A stretch of 64,000 nucleotides of DNA, from assembly GCF_009176645.1 (NCBI RefSeq), contig NZ_AP019007.1:3534001-3598000 (forward strand), written 5' to 3'. The number at the start of each line of letters is the position of its first letter. Position 1 is the stretch's first letter. Positions 44,657 to 56,714 of the stretch are shown here, piece after piece. Position numbers and translations under genes: made by a program. The DNA is from Enterobacter oligotrophicus. Its GTDB lineage: Bacteria > Pseudomonadota > Gammaproteobacteria > Enterobacterales > Enterobacteriaceae. The notes under the pieces are model-generated. The model had not been told where the DNA came from. It did no database searches and saw nothing but the letters and a program-made list of their open reading frames with translations.

Positions 44657-45235
44657 TTAACGCGCGTTCTGCTTGATAAAGTCGTGGATGCTGGTGTCCT
44701 GTGCCATATCAGAGATGGTATCAGTCAGCACGCTATTAACCGCGTCAGCGATGTTTTTGTTGGATGCCTGGAAAGCACCTTCAACGGAATAGCTGGCACG
44801 GTAGTTTTTGGTCATCTTATTGCCGTTCTTCGCGGTCGCGATGATGGCAATATCCGCTTTGGTCGCGATGTTGTAGCGAACGTTACCCTGGGAGACGTCA
44901 GCATACAGGTTGTTGACGATGATCTGCAGATCAACCGCACCGCTTGGTCCAATCATATAACCGCGAGCGGTCATCTGTTTTTCCAGCACTTCCTGCAGCA
45001 GGAAACGCAGGTCGCGGGAGGCGGTCAGCGTTACCTGCTGATTGTCGCGGGTTACTTTCGCCAGCGCCTGATCCTGACGCTGATCGGCACCATTGATGCT
45101 GACAGTCACGCCCATCAGGCTTGGGTCCTGCTGTGGCAGGGTGATTTTTGGTGAAACATCAATTGTTGTTGGCGGGGTTGCACAACCTGCCAGCATAAAA
45201 AGTGCTACCAACGGAAAGAAGAGTTTTTTTAACAT
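44657..45235 (-). CDS. yajG: Putative lipoprotein YajG
   Basis: A 192-residue predicted lipoprotein of unknown function. The signal MLKKLFFPLVALFMLAGC has the lipobox LAGC with Cys18. The start at 45235 gives the E. coli length; upstream in-frame codons would displace the signal. The +2 residue is Ala, predicting the outer membrane. It is co-oriented with and upstream of ampG and divergent from bolA. Confidence 0.92.
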   Translation of the reverse strand: MLKKLFFPLVALFMLAGCATPPTTIDVSPKITLPQQDPSLMGVTVSINGADQRQDQALAKVTRDNQQVTLTASRDLRFLLQEVLEKQMTARGYMIGPSGAVDLQIIVNNLYADVSQGNVRYNIATKADIAIIATAKNGNKMTKNYRASYSVEGAFQASNKNIADAVNSVLTDTISDMAQDTSIHDFIKQNAR

Positions 45236-45540
45236 TTTCAGGTTCTCAACGAATCGTAAGCAGTTAGAGAGAAAAATTGCCGCCATCATAACATCGCCAA
45301 CGGCGAGGGGAAGTGGTCAACGCATGTAAATTCATCGCCTTGTCTGAAAACTGACCAGCTTACCGCTTTTCTCCACCCGTAAATGACAAAACGTATGAGC
45401 GTCATAGTGAACTTCATTCGTTTGAATGAAAAAATCAGACGAAAGCTAAATATTTGTTGTCAAGGTGTAATGGAAACGGTAAAAGCGGCTAACATTTAAA
45501 GGGATGGGTGACATCTTAGCGTTGTCGGAGGAGTAATTTC
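45236..45540. other. yajG-bolA divergent intergenic region
   Basis: A 305-base gap holding promoters for yajG (left) and bolA (right). CGGCTAAC at 45486-45493 resembles the gearbox -10 element of the E. coli bolA growth-rate-dependent promoter, and GGAGGAG at 45528-45534 is the bolA ribosome binding site. Nothing else was recognised. Confidence 0.5.
45486..45493 (+). promoter_or_regulatory. Gearbox-like -10 element of bolA
   Basis: CGGCTAAC lies 48 bases before the bolA start codon. It resembles the CGGC(A/T)AGT gearbox element used by sigma-S in the E. coli bolA promoter, with two changed bases. Confidence 0.45.
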
Positions 45541-45858
45541 ATGATGATACGTGAGCAGATAGAAGAAAAACTAAGGGCAGCGTTCAACCCTGTGTTCCTC
45601 GAAGTTGTCGACGAAAGCTATCGTCATAACGTGCCGGCAGGTTCTGAAAGCCACTTCAAAGTGGTTTTGGTCAGCGATCGCTTCACGGGAGAACGTTTCC
45701 TGAACCGACATCGCTTGATCTACAGCACTTTGACGGATGAACTCTCCACAACCGTACATGCGCTGGCGCTGCATACTTACACCATTAAGGAATGGGAAGG
45801 ACTGCAGGATACGGTTTTCGCTTCACCGCCTTGTCGCGGTGCGGGCACCATAGCCTGA
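45541..45858 (+). CDS. bolA: DNA-binding regulator / stress protein BolA
   Basis: A 105-residue cytoplasmic protein with a class II KH-like fold, linked to stationary-phase morphology and, with monothiol glutaredoxins, to iron-sulfur handling. The core [18 protein letters not shown] and [12 protein letters not shown] are near-identical to E. coli. The invariant His in the second segment, a cluster ligand, is present. It starts with two consecutive ATG codons after GGAGGAG. Confidence 0.96.
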   Translation: MMIREQIEEKLRAAFNPVFLEVVDESYRHNVPAGSESHFKVVLVSDRFTGERFLNRHRLIYSTLTDELSTTVHALALHTYTIKEWEGLQDTVFASPPCRGAGTIA

Positions 45859-45913
45859 TAAATCGGATTTGCAACAGCCAGAGTTTTTCCAGTATGTTGC
45901 ATACAGATTTCGT

Positions 45914-45941
45914 CAAAACGGCCTCAGGGCCGTTTTGTTTT
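45914..45941 (+). terminator. Terminator after bolA
   Basis: CAAAACGGCC and GGCCGTTTTG form a perfect stem with a four-base loop, followed by TTTTG. Confidence 0.85.
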
Positions 45942-46052
45942 GCCTGAGTTTTGAGCGGATGGTGCGTTTTTGAGGCTAAAAATAGCCTTAAAGTGTGAAA
46001 AAAGCCGCAGCAACATGCTCCAACCGTTCTCGACTCACCTAAGTGATGCCGC

Positions 46053-46058
46053 TATAAT
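46053..46058 (+). promoter_or_regulatory. Probable tig promoter -10 element
   Basis: TATAAT in CCGCTATAATGCCGCG is a consensus -10 hexamer. No equally good -35 precedes it; TTCTCG at 46027 is a weak match. The implied leader is about 125 bases. Confidence 0.5.
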
Positions 46059-46181
46059 GCCGCGTCTTAATGAATGTCTTCGGGATGATTCTGGCGACAG
46101 GGAATGTGAATCTGCACATAAGAGAGCATCCCGGTATTGCGAGACAGATTCAGAGTTGACCGAGCACTGTGATTTTTTTGA

Positions 46182-47489
<1,308 letters not shown>

Positions 47490-47518
47490 TTTCGCCCCAA
47501 CGGTTTAAAGTTTGAACA

Positions 47519-47553
47519 AAAACCCGTTGCCTTCAGGCGACGGGTTTTTTTTA
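47519..47553 (+). terminator. Terminator after tig
   Basis: AACCCGTTGCC and GGCGACGGGTT pair with one G-T wobble across a four-base loop, followed by eight T. Confidence 0.85.
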
Positions 47554-47625
47554 TCACACCAATAGGCCCAGGAAGAGTGCTAAAACGCCCTTTCAGTGTT
47601 AGCGTAACACCAAAAGGTTGTTATG

Positions 47626-47654
47626 CTTGAAATAGGGCAGTGTAAACCCCATAA
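47626..47654 (+). promoter_or_regulatory. Sigma-32 (heat-shock) promoter of clpP
   Basis: CTTGAAA (47626-47632) and CCCCATAA (47647-47654), 14 bases apart, match the sigma-32 consensus CTTGAAA - 13-15 bases - CCCCATNT closely. They lie about 95 bases before the clpP start. Confidence 0.85.
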
Positions 47655-47749
47655 GTATGTAATCACGATGAATGAGACTGGCTGATAATCCGTCCATAAG
47701 GTTACAATCAGTACAGCAGGTGTTTTCAATTTTGATCCAGGAGACGGAA

Positions 47750-48373
47750 ATGTCATACAGTGGCGAACGAGACAACTTTGCACCCCATATGGCTCTGGTG
47801 CCAATGGTTATTGAACAGACCTCACGTGGTGAGCGGTCTTTTGATATCTATTCCCGTCTGCTCAAGGAACGCGTTATCTTTCTGACCGGCCAGGTGGAAG
47901 ACCACATGGCAAACCTGATTGTGGCGCAGATGCTGTTTCTGGAAGCGGAAAACCCGGAAAAAGACATCTACCTGTACATTAACTCGCCAGGCGGCGTGAT
48001 TACGGCGGGTATGTCTATTTATGACACCATGCAATTCATCAAGCCGGATGTCAGCACCATCTGTATGGGACAGGCGGCCTCAATGGGTGCCTTCCTGTTA
48101 ACGGCAGGGGCGAAAGGCAAGCGTTTCTGCCTGCCGAATTCCCGCGTGATGATCCACCAGCCGCTGGGCGGATATCAGGGTCAGGCGACGGATATCGAAA
48201 TCCACGCCCGCGAAATTCTGAAAGTAAAAGCGCGCATGAATGAACTTATGGCGCAGCATACGGGTCAATCTCTTGAGCAGATCGAGCGTGATACTGAGCG
48301 AGATCGCTTCCTCTCTGCACCAGAGGCAGTTGAGTACGGCTTAGTCGACTCCGTTTTGACCCATCGTAATTGA
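47750..48373 (+). CDS. clpP: ATP-dependent Clp protease proteolytic subunit ClpP
   Basis: Serine peptidase that forms the 14-subunit chamber used with ClpX or ClpA. It is 207 residues from the ATG at 47750 ([10 protein letters not shown]), the E. coli length, with an N-terminal propeptide of about 14 residues. The triad is Ser111 (QAASMGAF), His136 (VMIHQPLG) and Asp185 (ERDRFLS). A GGAGAC ribosome binding site precedes the start. clpX follows after 126 bases. Confidence 0.98.
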   Translation: MSYSGERDNFAPHMALVPMVIEQTSRGERSFDIYSRLLKERVIFLTGQVEDHMANLIVAQMLFLEAENPEKDIYLYINSPGGVITAGMSIYDTMQFIKPDVSTICMGQAASMGAFLLTAGAKGKRFCLPNSRVMIHQPLGGYQGQATDIEIHAREILKVKARMNELMAQHTGQSLEQIERDTERDRFLSAPEAVEYGLVDSVLTHRN

Positions 48374-48499
48374 TGCCCGCGACGCAACTGTGCCGCTATA
48401 CTAAGGTAGGGCGGCACTCTGCTTACCGCAGCTTGCGTCTGAGAATGGCATTTGCGTCGTCATGTGCGGCACAAAGAACTTAAAAAGAGGTTTGGACTC

Positions 48500-49774
48500 A
48501 TGACAGATAAACGCAAAGATGGTTCGGGCAAACTGCTGTACTGCTCTTTTTGCGGCAAAAGCCAGCATGAAGTGCGTAAACTGATTGCCGGGCCGTCCGT
48601 GTATATCTGCGATGAATGTGTCGACTTATGTAACGACATCATTCGCGAAGAGATTAAAGAAGTTGCCCCGCACCGTGAGCGCAGTGCGTTGCCTACCCCG
48701 CATGAAATTCGTCATCATCTTGACGACTATGTCATCGGTCAGGAGCAGGCGAAGAAAGTGCTGGCGGTGGCGGTTTACAACCACTACAAACGTCTGCGTA
48801 ACGGCGATACCAGCAATGGCGTGGAACTGGGTAAAAGTAACATCCTGCTAATCGGGCCAACCGGTTCCGGTAAAACGCTGCTGGCTGAAACGCTGGCGCG
48901 CCTGCTGGACGTTCCGTTTACTATGGCGGATGCCACCACTCTGACCGAAGCCGGTTATGTGGGTGAAGACGTTGAAAACATCATCCAGAAACTGCTGCAG
49001 AAGTGCGATTATGACGTGCAGAAAGCACAGCGCGGGATCGTCTACATCGATGAGATCGACAAGATCTCCCGTAAGTCTGACAATCCGTCCATCACCCGTG
49101 ACGTCTCGGGCGAAGGTGTGCAGCAGGCGCTGTTGAAACTGATCGAAGGCACGGTTGCTGCCGTTCCGCCACAGGGTGGTCGTAAACATCCGCAGCAGGA
49201 GTTCCTGCAGGTTGATACCTCCAAAATCCTGTTCATTTGTGGTGGGGCGTTTGCAGGGCTGGATAAAGTGATCTCTCACCGTGTTGAAACCGGCTCCGGC
49301 ATTGGTTTTGGCGCAACGGTGAAATCGACTTCTGAAAAACCGAACGAAGGCGAACTGCTGTCGCAGGTTGAACCGGAAGATCTGATCAAATTTGGTCTGA
49401 TCCCTGAGTTTATCGGCCGTCTGCCGGTTGTGGCGACGCTTAACGAACTGAGCGAAGAGGCGCTGATTCAGATTCTGAAAGAGCCGAAAAACGCGCTGAC
49501 CAAGCAGTATCAGGCGCTGTTTAACCTCGAAGGTGTCGATCTGGAATTCCGTGACGAAGCGCTGGATGCGATTGCCAAAAAAGCGATGATTCGTAAAACC
49601 GGTGCGCGTGGCCTGCGCTCTATCGTTGAAGCCGCGCTGCTTGACACCATGTACGATCTGCCGTCTATGGAAGATGTTGAGAAAGTGGTTATCGACGAGT
49701 CCGTAATCGGTGGTCAGAGCAAGCCTTTGCTGATTTATGGTAAGCCTGAAGCACAGCAGGCATCTGGCGAATAA
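48500..49774 (+). CDS. clpX: ATP-dependent Clp protease ATP-binding subunit ClpX
   Basis: AAA+ unfoldase that recognises ssrA-tagged and other substrates and feeds ClpP. It is 424 residues from the ATG at 48500 ([10 protein letters not shown]). The zinc-binding domain has Cys15, Cys18, Cys37 and Cys40; Walker A is GPTGSGKT (119-126) and Walker B is VYIDEIDK. The pore loop GYVGEDVE and the ClpP-binding IGF loop (GSGIGFGAT) are present. An upstream in-frame ATG lacks the AAAGAGG ribosome binding site. Confidence 0.98.
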   Translation: MTDKRKDGSGKLLYCSFCGKSQHEVRKLIAGPSVYICDECVDLCNDIIREEIKEVAPHRERSALPTPHEIRHHLDDYVIGQEQAKKVLAVAVYNHYKRLRNGDTSNGVELGKSNILLIGPTGSGKTLLAETLARLLDVPFTMADATTLTEAGYVGEDVENIIQKLLQKCDYDVQKAQRGIVYIDEIDKISRKSDNPSITRDVSGEGVQQALLKLIEGTVAAVPPQGGRKHPQQEFLQVDTSKILFICGGAFAGLDKVISHRVETGSGIGFGATVKSTSEKPNEGELLSQVEPEDLIKFGLIPEFIGRLPVVATLNELSEEALIQILKEPKNALTKQYQALFNLEGVDLEFRDEALDAIAKKAMIRKTGARGLRSIVEAALLDTMYDLPSMEDVEKVVIDESVIGGQSKPLLIYGKPEAQQASGE

Positions 49775-49801
49775 TTCACCAAATCATACAAGCAGTTAAT
49801 C

Positions 49802-49835
49802 AAAAAGGGGGGATTTTATCTCCCCTTTACTTTTT
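49802..49835 (+). terminator. Terminator after clpX
   Basis: AAAGGGG and CCCCTTT pair around a loop of about ten bases, followed by a T-rich tract. It ends the clpPX transcript before the lon promoter. Confidence 0.75.
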
Positions 49836-49848
49836 CCGTATTCATGGC

Positions 49849-49877
49849 GTTGAATGTGTGGGAAACATCCCCATATA
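49849..49877 (+). promoter_or_regulatory. Sigma-32 promoter of lon
   Basis: GTTGAAT (49849-49855) and CCCCATATA (49869-49877), 13 bases apart, fit the heat-shock promoter consensus and agree with the known E. coli lon promoter. The start codon is about 80 bases downstream. Confidence 0.85.
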
Positions 49878-49957
49878 CTGGATACATGTTAATGGTTGTG
49901 TGAAGCACAGTTACATGACCAGTTTACCTGGCGGACACTAAACTAAGAGAGAGCTCT

Positions 49958-52312
49958 ATGAATCCTGAGCGTTCTGAACGCATTGAAATCCCCGTGTTGC
50001 CGTTGCGCGATGTGGTGGTTTATCCGCACATGGTCATACCCTTATTTGTAGGGCGGGAAAAATCTATCCGTTGCCTCGAAGCCGCCATGGATCATGATAA
50101 AAAAATCATGCTGGTGGCGCAGAAGGAAGCATCGACGGATGAGCCGGGTGTAAACGATCTTTTCACCGTCGGGACCGTGGCCTCTATTTTGCAGATGCTG
50201 AAGCTGCCTGATGGCACCGTGAAGGTGCTGGTAGAGGGCTTACAGCGTGCGCGTATTACCACCTTGTCTGACAATGGCGAGCACTTTTCTGCGAAGGCAG
50301 AGTATCTTGATTCGCCGCAGCTTGATGAGCGCGAGCAGGAAGTGCTGGTACGCACCGCCATTAGCCAGTTTGAAGGCTATATCAAGCTGAATAAGAAAAT
50401 CCCACCAGAAGTGCTGACGTCGCTGAACAGTATCGACGATCCTGCACGTCTGGCGGACACCATCGCTGCCCATATGCCGCTGAAGCTGGCTGATAAACAG
50501 TCCGTGCTGGAAATGTCCGACGTTAACGAACGTCTGGAATACCTGATGGCGATGATGGAGTCTGAAATCGATCTGCTGCAGGTTGAGAAGCGCATTCGCA
50601 ACCGCGTGAAAAAGCAGATGGAGAAATCTCAGCGTGAGTACTATCTGAATGAGCAAATGAAAGCCATTCAGAAAGAGCTGGGCGAAATGGACGACGCGCC
50701 GGACGAAAACGAGGCGCTGAAGCGTAAGATTGACGCGGCGAAGATGCCGAAAGAGGCGAAAGAGAAAGCCGAAGCAGAGCTGCAGAAGCTGAAAATGATG
50801 TCTCCGATGTCGGCTGAAGCGACCGTCGTGCGCGGCTACATTGAGTGGATGGTGCAGGTTCCGTGGAACGCCCGCAGCAAGGTCAAAAAAGATCTGCGTC
50901 AGGCGCAGGAGATCCTGGATACAGACCACTACGGCCTGGAGCGCGTCAAAGACCGCATTCTTGAGTACCTCGCGGTACAGAGCCGCGTGAACAAAATTAA
51001 AGGCCCAATTCTGTGCCTGGTGGGGCCGCCGGGGGTAGGTAAAACCTCTCTGGGTCAGTCCATCGCCAAAGCGACCGGACGTAAATATATCCGTATGGCG
51101 CTGGGTGGCGTACGCGATGAAGCGGAAATCCGCGGTCACCGCCGTACTTACATCGGCTCTATGCCGGGTAAATTGATCCAGAAAATGGCGAAAGTGGGCG
51201 TTAAAAACCCGCTGTTCCTGCTCGACGAAATCGACAAAATGTCGTCGGACATGCGTGGCGACCCGGCGTCCGCTCTGCTGGAAGTGCTTGATCCAGAACA
51301 GAACGTGGCGTTCAGCGATCACTATCTGGAAGTGGACTACGACCTGAGCGACGTGATGTTCGTGGCGACCTCTAACTCCATGAACATTCCGGCTCCGCTG
51401 CTGGACCGTATGGAAGTGATCCGTCTGTCCGGTTATACCGAAGACGAGAAGCTGAACATTGCGAAGCAGCACCTGCTGCCGAAGCAGATTGAGCGTAACG
51501 CGCTGAAAGCCAATGAGCTGACTGTTGAAGACAGCGCCATTGTCGGCATCATTCGTTACTACACCCGTGAAGCGGGCGTGCGTAGCCTTGAGCGTGAAAT
51601 CTCTAAACTGTGCCGTAAGGCGGTGAAACAGCTGCTGCTGGATAAGAGCCTGAAACACATTGTGATTAACGGCGATAATCTGCATGCGTACCTGGGCGTT
51701 CAGCGCTTCGACTACGGTCGTGCGGATAACGAAAACCGCGTTGGTCAGGTGACCGGTCTGGCATGGACGGAAGTGGGCGGCGATCTGCTGACCATCGAAA
51801 CCGCCTGTGTGCCGGGCAAAGGCAAACTGACCTACACCGGCTCGCTGGGTGAAGTGATGCAGGAGTCCATCCAGGCGGCGCTGACCGTGGTGCGTGCGCG
51901 TGCGGAAAAACTGGGTATCAACGCGGATTTCTATGAAAAACGCGATATCCACGTTCACGTACCGGAAGGGGCAACGCCGAAAGACGGTCCAAGCGCAGGT
52001 ATTGCCATGTGTACCGCGCTGGTCTCCTGTCTGACAGGGAACCCGGTGCGTGCTGATGTGGCGATGACCGGTGAAATTACCCTGCGTGGTCAGGTTCTGC
52101 CCATCGGTGGGTTAAAAGAAAAACTGCTGGCGGCACATCGCGGTGGGATCAAAACCGTATTGATCCCTTACGAAAACAAACGCGATCTGGAAGAGATTCC
52201 GGACAATGTGATTGCCGATCTGCAGATCCATCCGGTGAAACGCATTGAGGAAGTTCTGACTCTCGCACTGCAGAATGAACCCTCCGGAATGCAGGTTGTA
52301 ACCGCAAAATAG
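49958..52312 (+). CDS. lon: ATP-dependent protease La (Lon)
   Basis: Heat-shock AAA+ protease that degrades damaged proteins and regulators such as SulA and RcsA. It is 784 residues, equal to E. coli. The N-terminal LON domain (about 1-200) is followed by a coiled coil, Walker A GPPGVGKT near residue 356, Walker [10 protein letters not shown], and the protease domain with catalytic Ser679 (DGPSAG) and Lys722 (GLKEKLLA). AAGAGAGAG is the ribosome binding site. A terminator and hupB follow. Confidence 0.98.
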   Translation: MNPERSERIEIPVLPLRDVVVYPHMVIPLFVGREKSIRCLEAAMDHDKKIMLVAQKEASTDEPGVNDLFTVGTVASILQMLKLPDGTVKVLVEGLQRARITTLSDNGEHFSAKAEYLDSPQLDEREQEVLVRTAISQFEGYIKLNKKIPPEVLTSLNSIDDPARLADTIAAHMPLKLADKQSVLEMSDVNERLEYLMAMMESEIDLLQVEKRIRNRVKKQMEKSQREYYLNEQMKAIQKELGEMDDAPDENEALKRKIDAAKMPKEAKEKAEAELQKLKMMSPMSAEATVVRGYIEWMVQVPWNARSKVKKDLRQAQEILDTDHYGLERVKDRILEYLAVQSRVNKIKGPILCLVGPPGVGKTSLGQSIAKATGRKYIRMALGGVRDEAEIRGHRRTYIGSMPGKLIQKMAKVGVKNPLFLLDEIDKMSSDMRGDPASALLEVLDPEQNVAFSDHYLEVDYDLSDVMFVATSNSMNIPAPLLDRMEVIRLSGYTEDEKLNIAKQHLLPKQIERNALKANELTVEDSAIVGIIRYYTREAGVRSLEREISKLCRKAVKQLLLDKSLKHIVINGDNLHAYLGVQRFDYGRADNENRVGQVTGLAWTEVGGDLLTIETACVPGKGKLTYTGSLGEVMQESIQAALTVVRARAEKLGINADFYEKRDIHVHVPEGATPKDGPSAGIAMCTALVSCLTGNPVRADVAMTGEITLRGQVLPIGGLKEKLLAAHRGGIKTVLIPYENKRDLEEIPDNVIADLQIHPVKRIEEVLTLALQNEPSGMQVVTAK

Positions 52313-52342
52313 TGACCTCGCGCAAAGAGCGTCAATAAAAAC

Positions 52343-52382
52343 AAGGCTGGTAAGTCAATTCGGACTTGCCAGCCTTTTTTTG
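52343..52382 (+). terminator. Terminator after lon
   Basis: AAGGCTGGTAAGTC pairs with GACTTGCCAGCCTT (one G-T wobble) across a six-base loop, followed by TTTTT. Confidence 0.88.
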
Positions 52383-52522
52383 TATAGCTAATTTAGATTG
52401 CTGATTGGGTTAGCCATCAACAACGGGTGTTGTAAGGTCATGGCAGGCCTGATATAACTGCTGCGCGGTCGCGTTGTGAAGGACTCAGGCGCGATATAAA
52501 TTATAAAGAGAGGAAGAGAACA

Positions 52523-52795
52523 GTGAATAAATCTCAACTGATTGACAAAATTGCTGCGGGTGCTGATATTTCTAAAGCTGCAGCTGGACGTGCATTAGAT
52601 GCTTTAATTGCTTCTGTTACTGAATCTCTGCAGGCTGGGGACGACGTTGCACTGGTAGGTTTCGGTACTTTTGCTGTCAAAGAGCGTGCTGCCCGTACTG
52701 GCCGCAACCCTCAGACTGGTAAAGAGATCACCATTGCTGCCGCTAAAGTGCCAGGTTTCCGTGCAGGTAAAGCGCTGAAAGACGCAGTAAACTGA
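52523..52795 (+). CDS. hupB: DNA-binding protein HU-beta
   Basis: A 90-residue nucleoid protein that dimerises with itself or HU-alpha and bends DNA. The whole length matches HU, including the DNA-binding arm segment [16 protein letters not shown]. The start is GTG or TTG-like? The codon read is GTG (AACAGTGAATAAATC), preceded by AGAGAGGAAGAG. The 210-base gap upstream holds its promoters, which in E. coli are several. Confidence 0.97.
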   Translation: MNKSQLIDKIAAGADISKAAAGRALDALIASVTESLQAGDDVALVGFGTFAVKERAARTGRNPQTGKEITIAAAKVPGFRAGKALKDAVN

Positions 52796-52828
52796 TTGCT
52801 TGCCCGCTTCAGGGAAGCCGAAAAGTAC

Positions 52829-52858
52829 AAGGGCGCATCATTTGATGTGCCTTTTTTG
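52829..52858 (+). terminator. Terminator after hupB
   Basis: AAGGGCGCATCA pairs with TGATGTGCCTT, with a wobble and one bulge, followed by TTTTTT. Confidence 0.75.
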
Positions 52859-53006
52859 TTTGTCCAGGCCTGATTTGTGCGAGTTTATGCGAGTTGTGGG
52901 CTGACAATCGTACTGGTTTCTTGTCACAATACGCCTTTACGCGCGACGGTCAGGATTTCCGTCAGCGTCAGGTAACCAGTCACATACAGCGGAGTGTTGT
53001 TACACC

Positions 53007-54878
53007 ATGATGGACAGCTTACGCACGGCTGCTAACAGTCTCGTGCTCAAGATTATTTTCGGTATCATTATCGTGTCGTTCATATTGACCGGCGTGAGTA
53101 GTTACCTCATCGGCGGTAGCGCCAACTATGCCGCAAAAGTGAATGGCCAGGAAATCAGCCGTGGGCAGTTCGAGAACGCTTTTGCTGGTGAACGTAACCG
53201 TATGCAGCAACAGCTGGGCGATCAGTTCTCAGAGCTGGCGGCAAACGAAGGTTATATGAAAACCCTGCGCCAGCAGACGCTGAACCGTCTTATCGACGAA
53301 GCACTGCTTGACCAGTATGCAAAAAGTCTGGGGCTGGGCATTAGCGATGAGCAGGTGAAAAAAGCCATCTTCTCGACTCAGGCGTTCCAGTCTAATGGCA
53401 AATTCGACAATGCGCGTTATAACAGCATCGTGAATCAGATGGGCATGACGGCCGATCAATATGCGCAGGCGCTGCGTAACCAGTTGACTACGCAGCAGCT
53501 TATCAATGCCGTTGTCGGCACAGATTTCATGCTCAAAGGTGAAACTGACGAGCTGGCAGCGCTGGTGGCTCAGCAACGTGTTGTGCGCGAAGCGACGATC
53601 GACGTAAACGCGCTGGCGGCAAAACAGCAGGTCAGCGACGCAGACGTTAACGCTTACTACGAGCAGAACAAGAACAACTTTGTGACCCCGGAGCAGTTCC
53701 GCGTAAGCTATATCAAACTGGATGCGGCGGCGCTGCAGGAAACCGCGTCTGACGCGGAAATCCAGTCTTACTACGATCAGCATCAGGATCAGTTTACTCA
53801 GCCTCAGCGCAACCGTTATAGCGTTATTCAGACCAAAACGGAAGCCGATGCCAAAGCGGTACTGGATGAGCTGAACAAAGGCGCAGATTTCGCAACCGTT
53901 GCGAAAGCAAAATCCACCGACATCATCTCAGCCAAAAATGGCGGTGATATGGGCTGGCTGGAAGATGCCACAACGCCTGACGAACTGAAAAACGCAGGTC
54001 TGAAAGATAAAGGCCAGCTCTCTGGGGTGATCAAATCCTCCGTCGGTTTCCTGGTGGCGCGTCTGGATGATATCCAGGCAGCCAAAACCAAACCACTGGC
54101 CGACGTTCGTGATGATATCGCGGCGAAAGTGAAGCAAGAGAAAGCGCTGGACGCTTTCTATGCTCTGCAGCAGAAAGTGAGCGATGCGGCGAGCAACGAT
54201 AATGAATCGCTGGCGGGCGCAGAACAGGCTGCTGGCGTGAAAGCGGTGGAGACTGGCTGGTTTGGTCACGATAACCTGCCGGAAGAGCTGAACTTCAAGC
54301 CGGTTTCTGATGCTATCTTCAATGGTGGCCTGGTGGGTGAGAACGGTACGCCGGGCAGCAACTCAGACATCATCACTGTCGACGGTGACCGTGCATTCGT
54401 CCTGCGCATCAGCGAGCATAAAGCTGAGGCGGTAAAACCGCTGTCTGAAGTGAAGGATCAGGTTGTGGCGTTGGTTAAGCACAACAAAGCGGAACAGCAG
54501 GCGAAACTGGATGCTGAGAAGATTCTGGTCGAACTGAAAGCTGGCAAGAATGACGCGCTGAAAGCGGCTGGTTTGAGCTTCGGTGAAGCGAAAACGCTGA
54601 GCCGTACCGGCCAGGACCCGATCAGCCAGGCGGCGTTTGGTCTGAGCCTGCCAGCGAAAGACAAGCCGAGCTTCGGTACGGCAACCGATATGCAGGGTAA
54701 CGTTGTTCTGCTGGCGCTCGACGAGGTGAAAGCAGGCACTCTGCCGGAAGAGCAGAAGAAAGCGATGATCCAGGGTATTACCCAGAACAATGCGCAGATT
54801 GCTTTCGAGGCAATGATGAGCAACCTGCGTAAAGAAGCCAAAATTAAGCTGGGTGATGTGATAACTCAGCAGCAATAA
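53007..54878 (+). CDS. ppiD: Periplasmic chaperone PpiD
   Basis: A 623-residue inner-membrane-anchored chaperone of the SecYEG exit site. One membrane segment (about 16-34, IIFGIIIVSFILTGV) is followed by a SurA-like N-domain and a parvulin domain (about 265-355, NRYSVIQTKTEADAKAV...GFLVARLDD). The parvulin domain of E. coli PpiD has little isomerase activity. Length equals E. coli. It follows hupB by about 210 bases. Confidence 0.96.
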   Translation: MMDSLRTAANSLVLKIIFGIIIVSFILTGVSSYLIGGSANYAAKVNGQEISRGQFENAFAGERNRMQQQLGDQFSELAANEGYMKTLRQQTLNRLIDEALLDQYAKSLGLGISDEQVKKAIFSTQAFQSNGKFDNARYNSIVNQMGMTADQYAQALRNQLTTQQLINAVVGTDFMLKGETDELAALVAQQRVVREATIDVNALAAKQQVSDADVNAYYEQNKNNFVTPEQFRVSYIKLDAAALQETASDAEIQSYYDQHQDQFTQPQRNRYSVIQTKTEADAKAVLDELNKGADFATVAKAKSTDIISAKNGGDMGWLEDATTPDELKNAGLKDKGQLSGVIKSSVGFLVARLDDIQAAKTKPLADVRDDIAAKVKQEKALDAFYALQQKVSDAASNDNESLAGAEQAAGVKAVETGWFGHDNLPEELNFKPVSDAIFNGGLVGENGTPGSNSDIITVDGDRAFVLRISEHKAEAVKPLSEVKDQVVALVKHNKAEQQAKLDAEKILVELKAGKNDALKAAGLSFGEAKTLSRTGQDPISQAAFGLSLPAKDKPSFGTATDMQGNVVLLALDEVKAGTLPEEQKKAMIQGITQNNAQIAFEAMMSNLRKEAKIKLGDVITQQQ

Positions 54879-54906
54879 TTACGTATCTGCTCGCAGATTT
54901 TCGTAA

Positions 54907-55395
<489 letters not shown>

Positions 55396-55494
55396 TCGCA
55401 CATTAACTTGCACTGCGGCAAAAATTTGCCAGGATAAAGAGGTCATACCAGTTGTGACCTCTCACCCTATAACAACAGTAAAGGCTATTGCGCT

Positions 55495-55893
55495 ATGCAG
55501 ACAAAAATCAAAGTCCGGGGCTACCACCTCGATGTTTACCAGCATGTGAATAACGCTCGCTATCTCGAATTTCTTGAAGAGGCGCGCTGGGACGGGCTGG
55601 AAAACAGTGAAAGTTTTCAGTGGCTGACTGCACATAACATCGCGTTTGTGGTTGCCAATATCAATATCAACTACCGTCGTCCTGCCGTCCTGGGGGATTT
55701 GCTTACCGTCACCAGCCAGGTGCAGCAACTGAACGGAAAAAGTGGCGTACTCAGCCAGGTGGTCACCCTGGAGCCTGAGGGACAGGTAGTGGCTGACGCG
55801 CTGATCACCTTTGTCTGTATCGATCTTAAAACCCAGAAAGCACTGCCGCTGGAAGGCGAGTTACGTGAAAAGCTGGAGTTAATGATTGTGTAG
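55495..55893 (+). CDS. fadM: Long-chain acyl-CoA thioesterase FadM
   Basis: A 132-residue hot-dog-fold thioesterase (YbaW, thioesterase III) that hydrolyses long-chain acyl-CoAs that resist beta-oxidation. The N-terminal RGYHLDVYQHVNNARYLEF is the 4-hydroxybenzoyl-CoA thioesterase motif with the catalytic Asp. In E. coli it is repressed by FadR; I did not find a convincing FadR site upstream. Confidence 0.94.
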   Translation: MQTKIKVRGYHLDVYQHVNNARYLEFLEEARWDGLENSESFQWLTAHNIAFVVANININYRRPAVLGDLLTVTSQVQQLNGKSGVLSQVVTLEPEGQVVADALITFVCIDLKTQKALPLEGELREKLELMIV

Positions 55894-55952
55894 GATGTTT
55901 TAGGTCATCCGTGCTGTCGACATTCTCTGGACGACAGCACGGAGAACGCGCG

Positions 55953-56648
55953 TTATTTCAGCCCGGTTTTTTTCTGCATCGCGGCCATCACGCCGACTTT
56001 ATCGGCAAGGTAGTGATTCAGACCGTTGGCACGCAGGTTACAGGCTGCACACTGGCCGCAACCGTCGCCTTTGATGCCGTTGTAGCAGGTCAGGGTTTCG
56101 CTGCGAACTAAATCAAGCCTGCCCCAGTAGTCCGCCAGCGCCCAGGTTTCCGCTTTATCGAGCCACATCAGCGGCGTTTCAAAGCGTGTCTCTTTCGCCA
56201 TGCCCAGGTTTACCGCATGATTCAGCGCTTTTACAAACTCATCGCGACAGTCCGGATAGCCTGAAAAATCCGTTTCGCACACGCCGGTGATAACGGCTTC
56301 GGCTTTGACCTGGTAGGCATAAATTGCTGTCAGGGTCAGGAAGAGGATATTGCGGCCAGGCACAAAGGTATTGGGAATACCGCTGGCGTCAGGTTCGTAA
56401 TCGGGAACAGGAATACTGTCGCGGGTGAGGCTACTGACGGCCAGTTCATTTAACAGCGTGACGTCCAGTACCTTGTGCGCACGGGCACCCAGTTTCAGAG
56501 CCAGTTCACGGGCAACATCGATTTCAGCGCGGTGACGCTGACCATAATCGAAAGTAACGCAGTGAACTTCATCGTACTGATGAAGCGCCTGTACCAGGCA
56601 GGTAGTGGAATCTTGTCCTCCGCTGAACACGACGACGGCACGTTTCAT
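55953..56648 (-). CDS. queC: 7-cyano-7-deazaguanine synthase QueC
   Basis: ATP-dependent conversion of 7-carboxy-7-deazaguanine to preQ0, on the queuosine pathway that ends with Tgt and QueA earlier in the window. It is 231 residues. The PP-loop SGGQDS is at 9-14, and the zinc site CX8CX2CX2C ([16 protein letters not shown]) is near the C-terminus. It is convergent with fadM. Confidence 0.97.
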   Translation of the reverse strand: MKRAVVVFSGGQDSTTCLVQALHQYDEVHCVTFDYGQRHRAEIDVARELALKLGARAHKVLDVTLLNELAVSSLTRDSIPVPDYEPDASGIPNTFVPGRNILFLTLTAIYAYQVKAEAVITGVCETDFSGYPDCRDEFVKALNHAVNLGMAKETRFETPLMWLDKAETWALADYWGRLDLVRSETLTCYNGIKGDGCGQCAACNLRANGLNHYLADKVGVMAAMQKKTGLK

Positions 56649-56714
56649 AAATCTTCTCGACAGTTACGGTAAAAACATTATGTTAACGCCTGGCTACGGC
56701 GGCGACCAGCTTCT

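Noticed and set aside
50240..51958. A 572-codon open frame antisense to lon
   Set aside because: It lies wholly inside lon on the other strand, has no recognisable domain or ribosome binding site, and its His/Arg/Phe/Gln-rich composition is that of the reverse complement of a highly biased gene.
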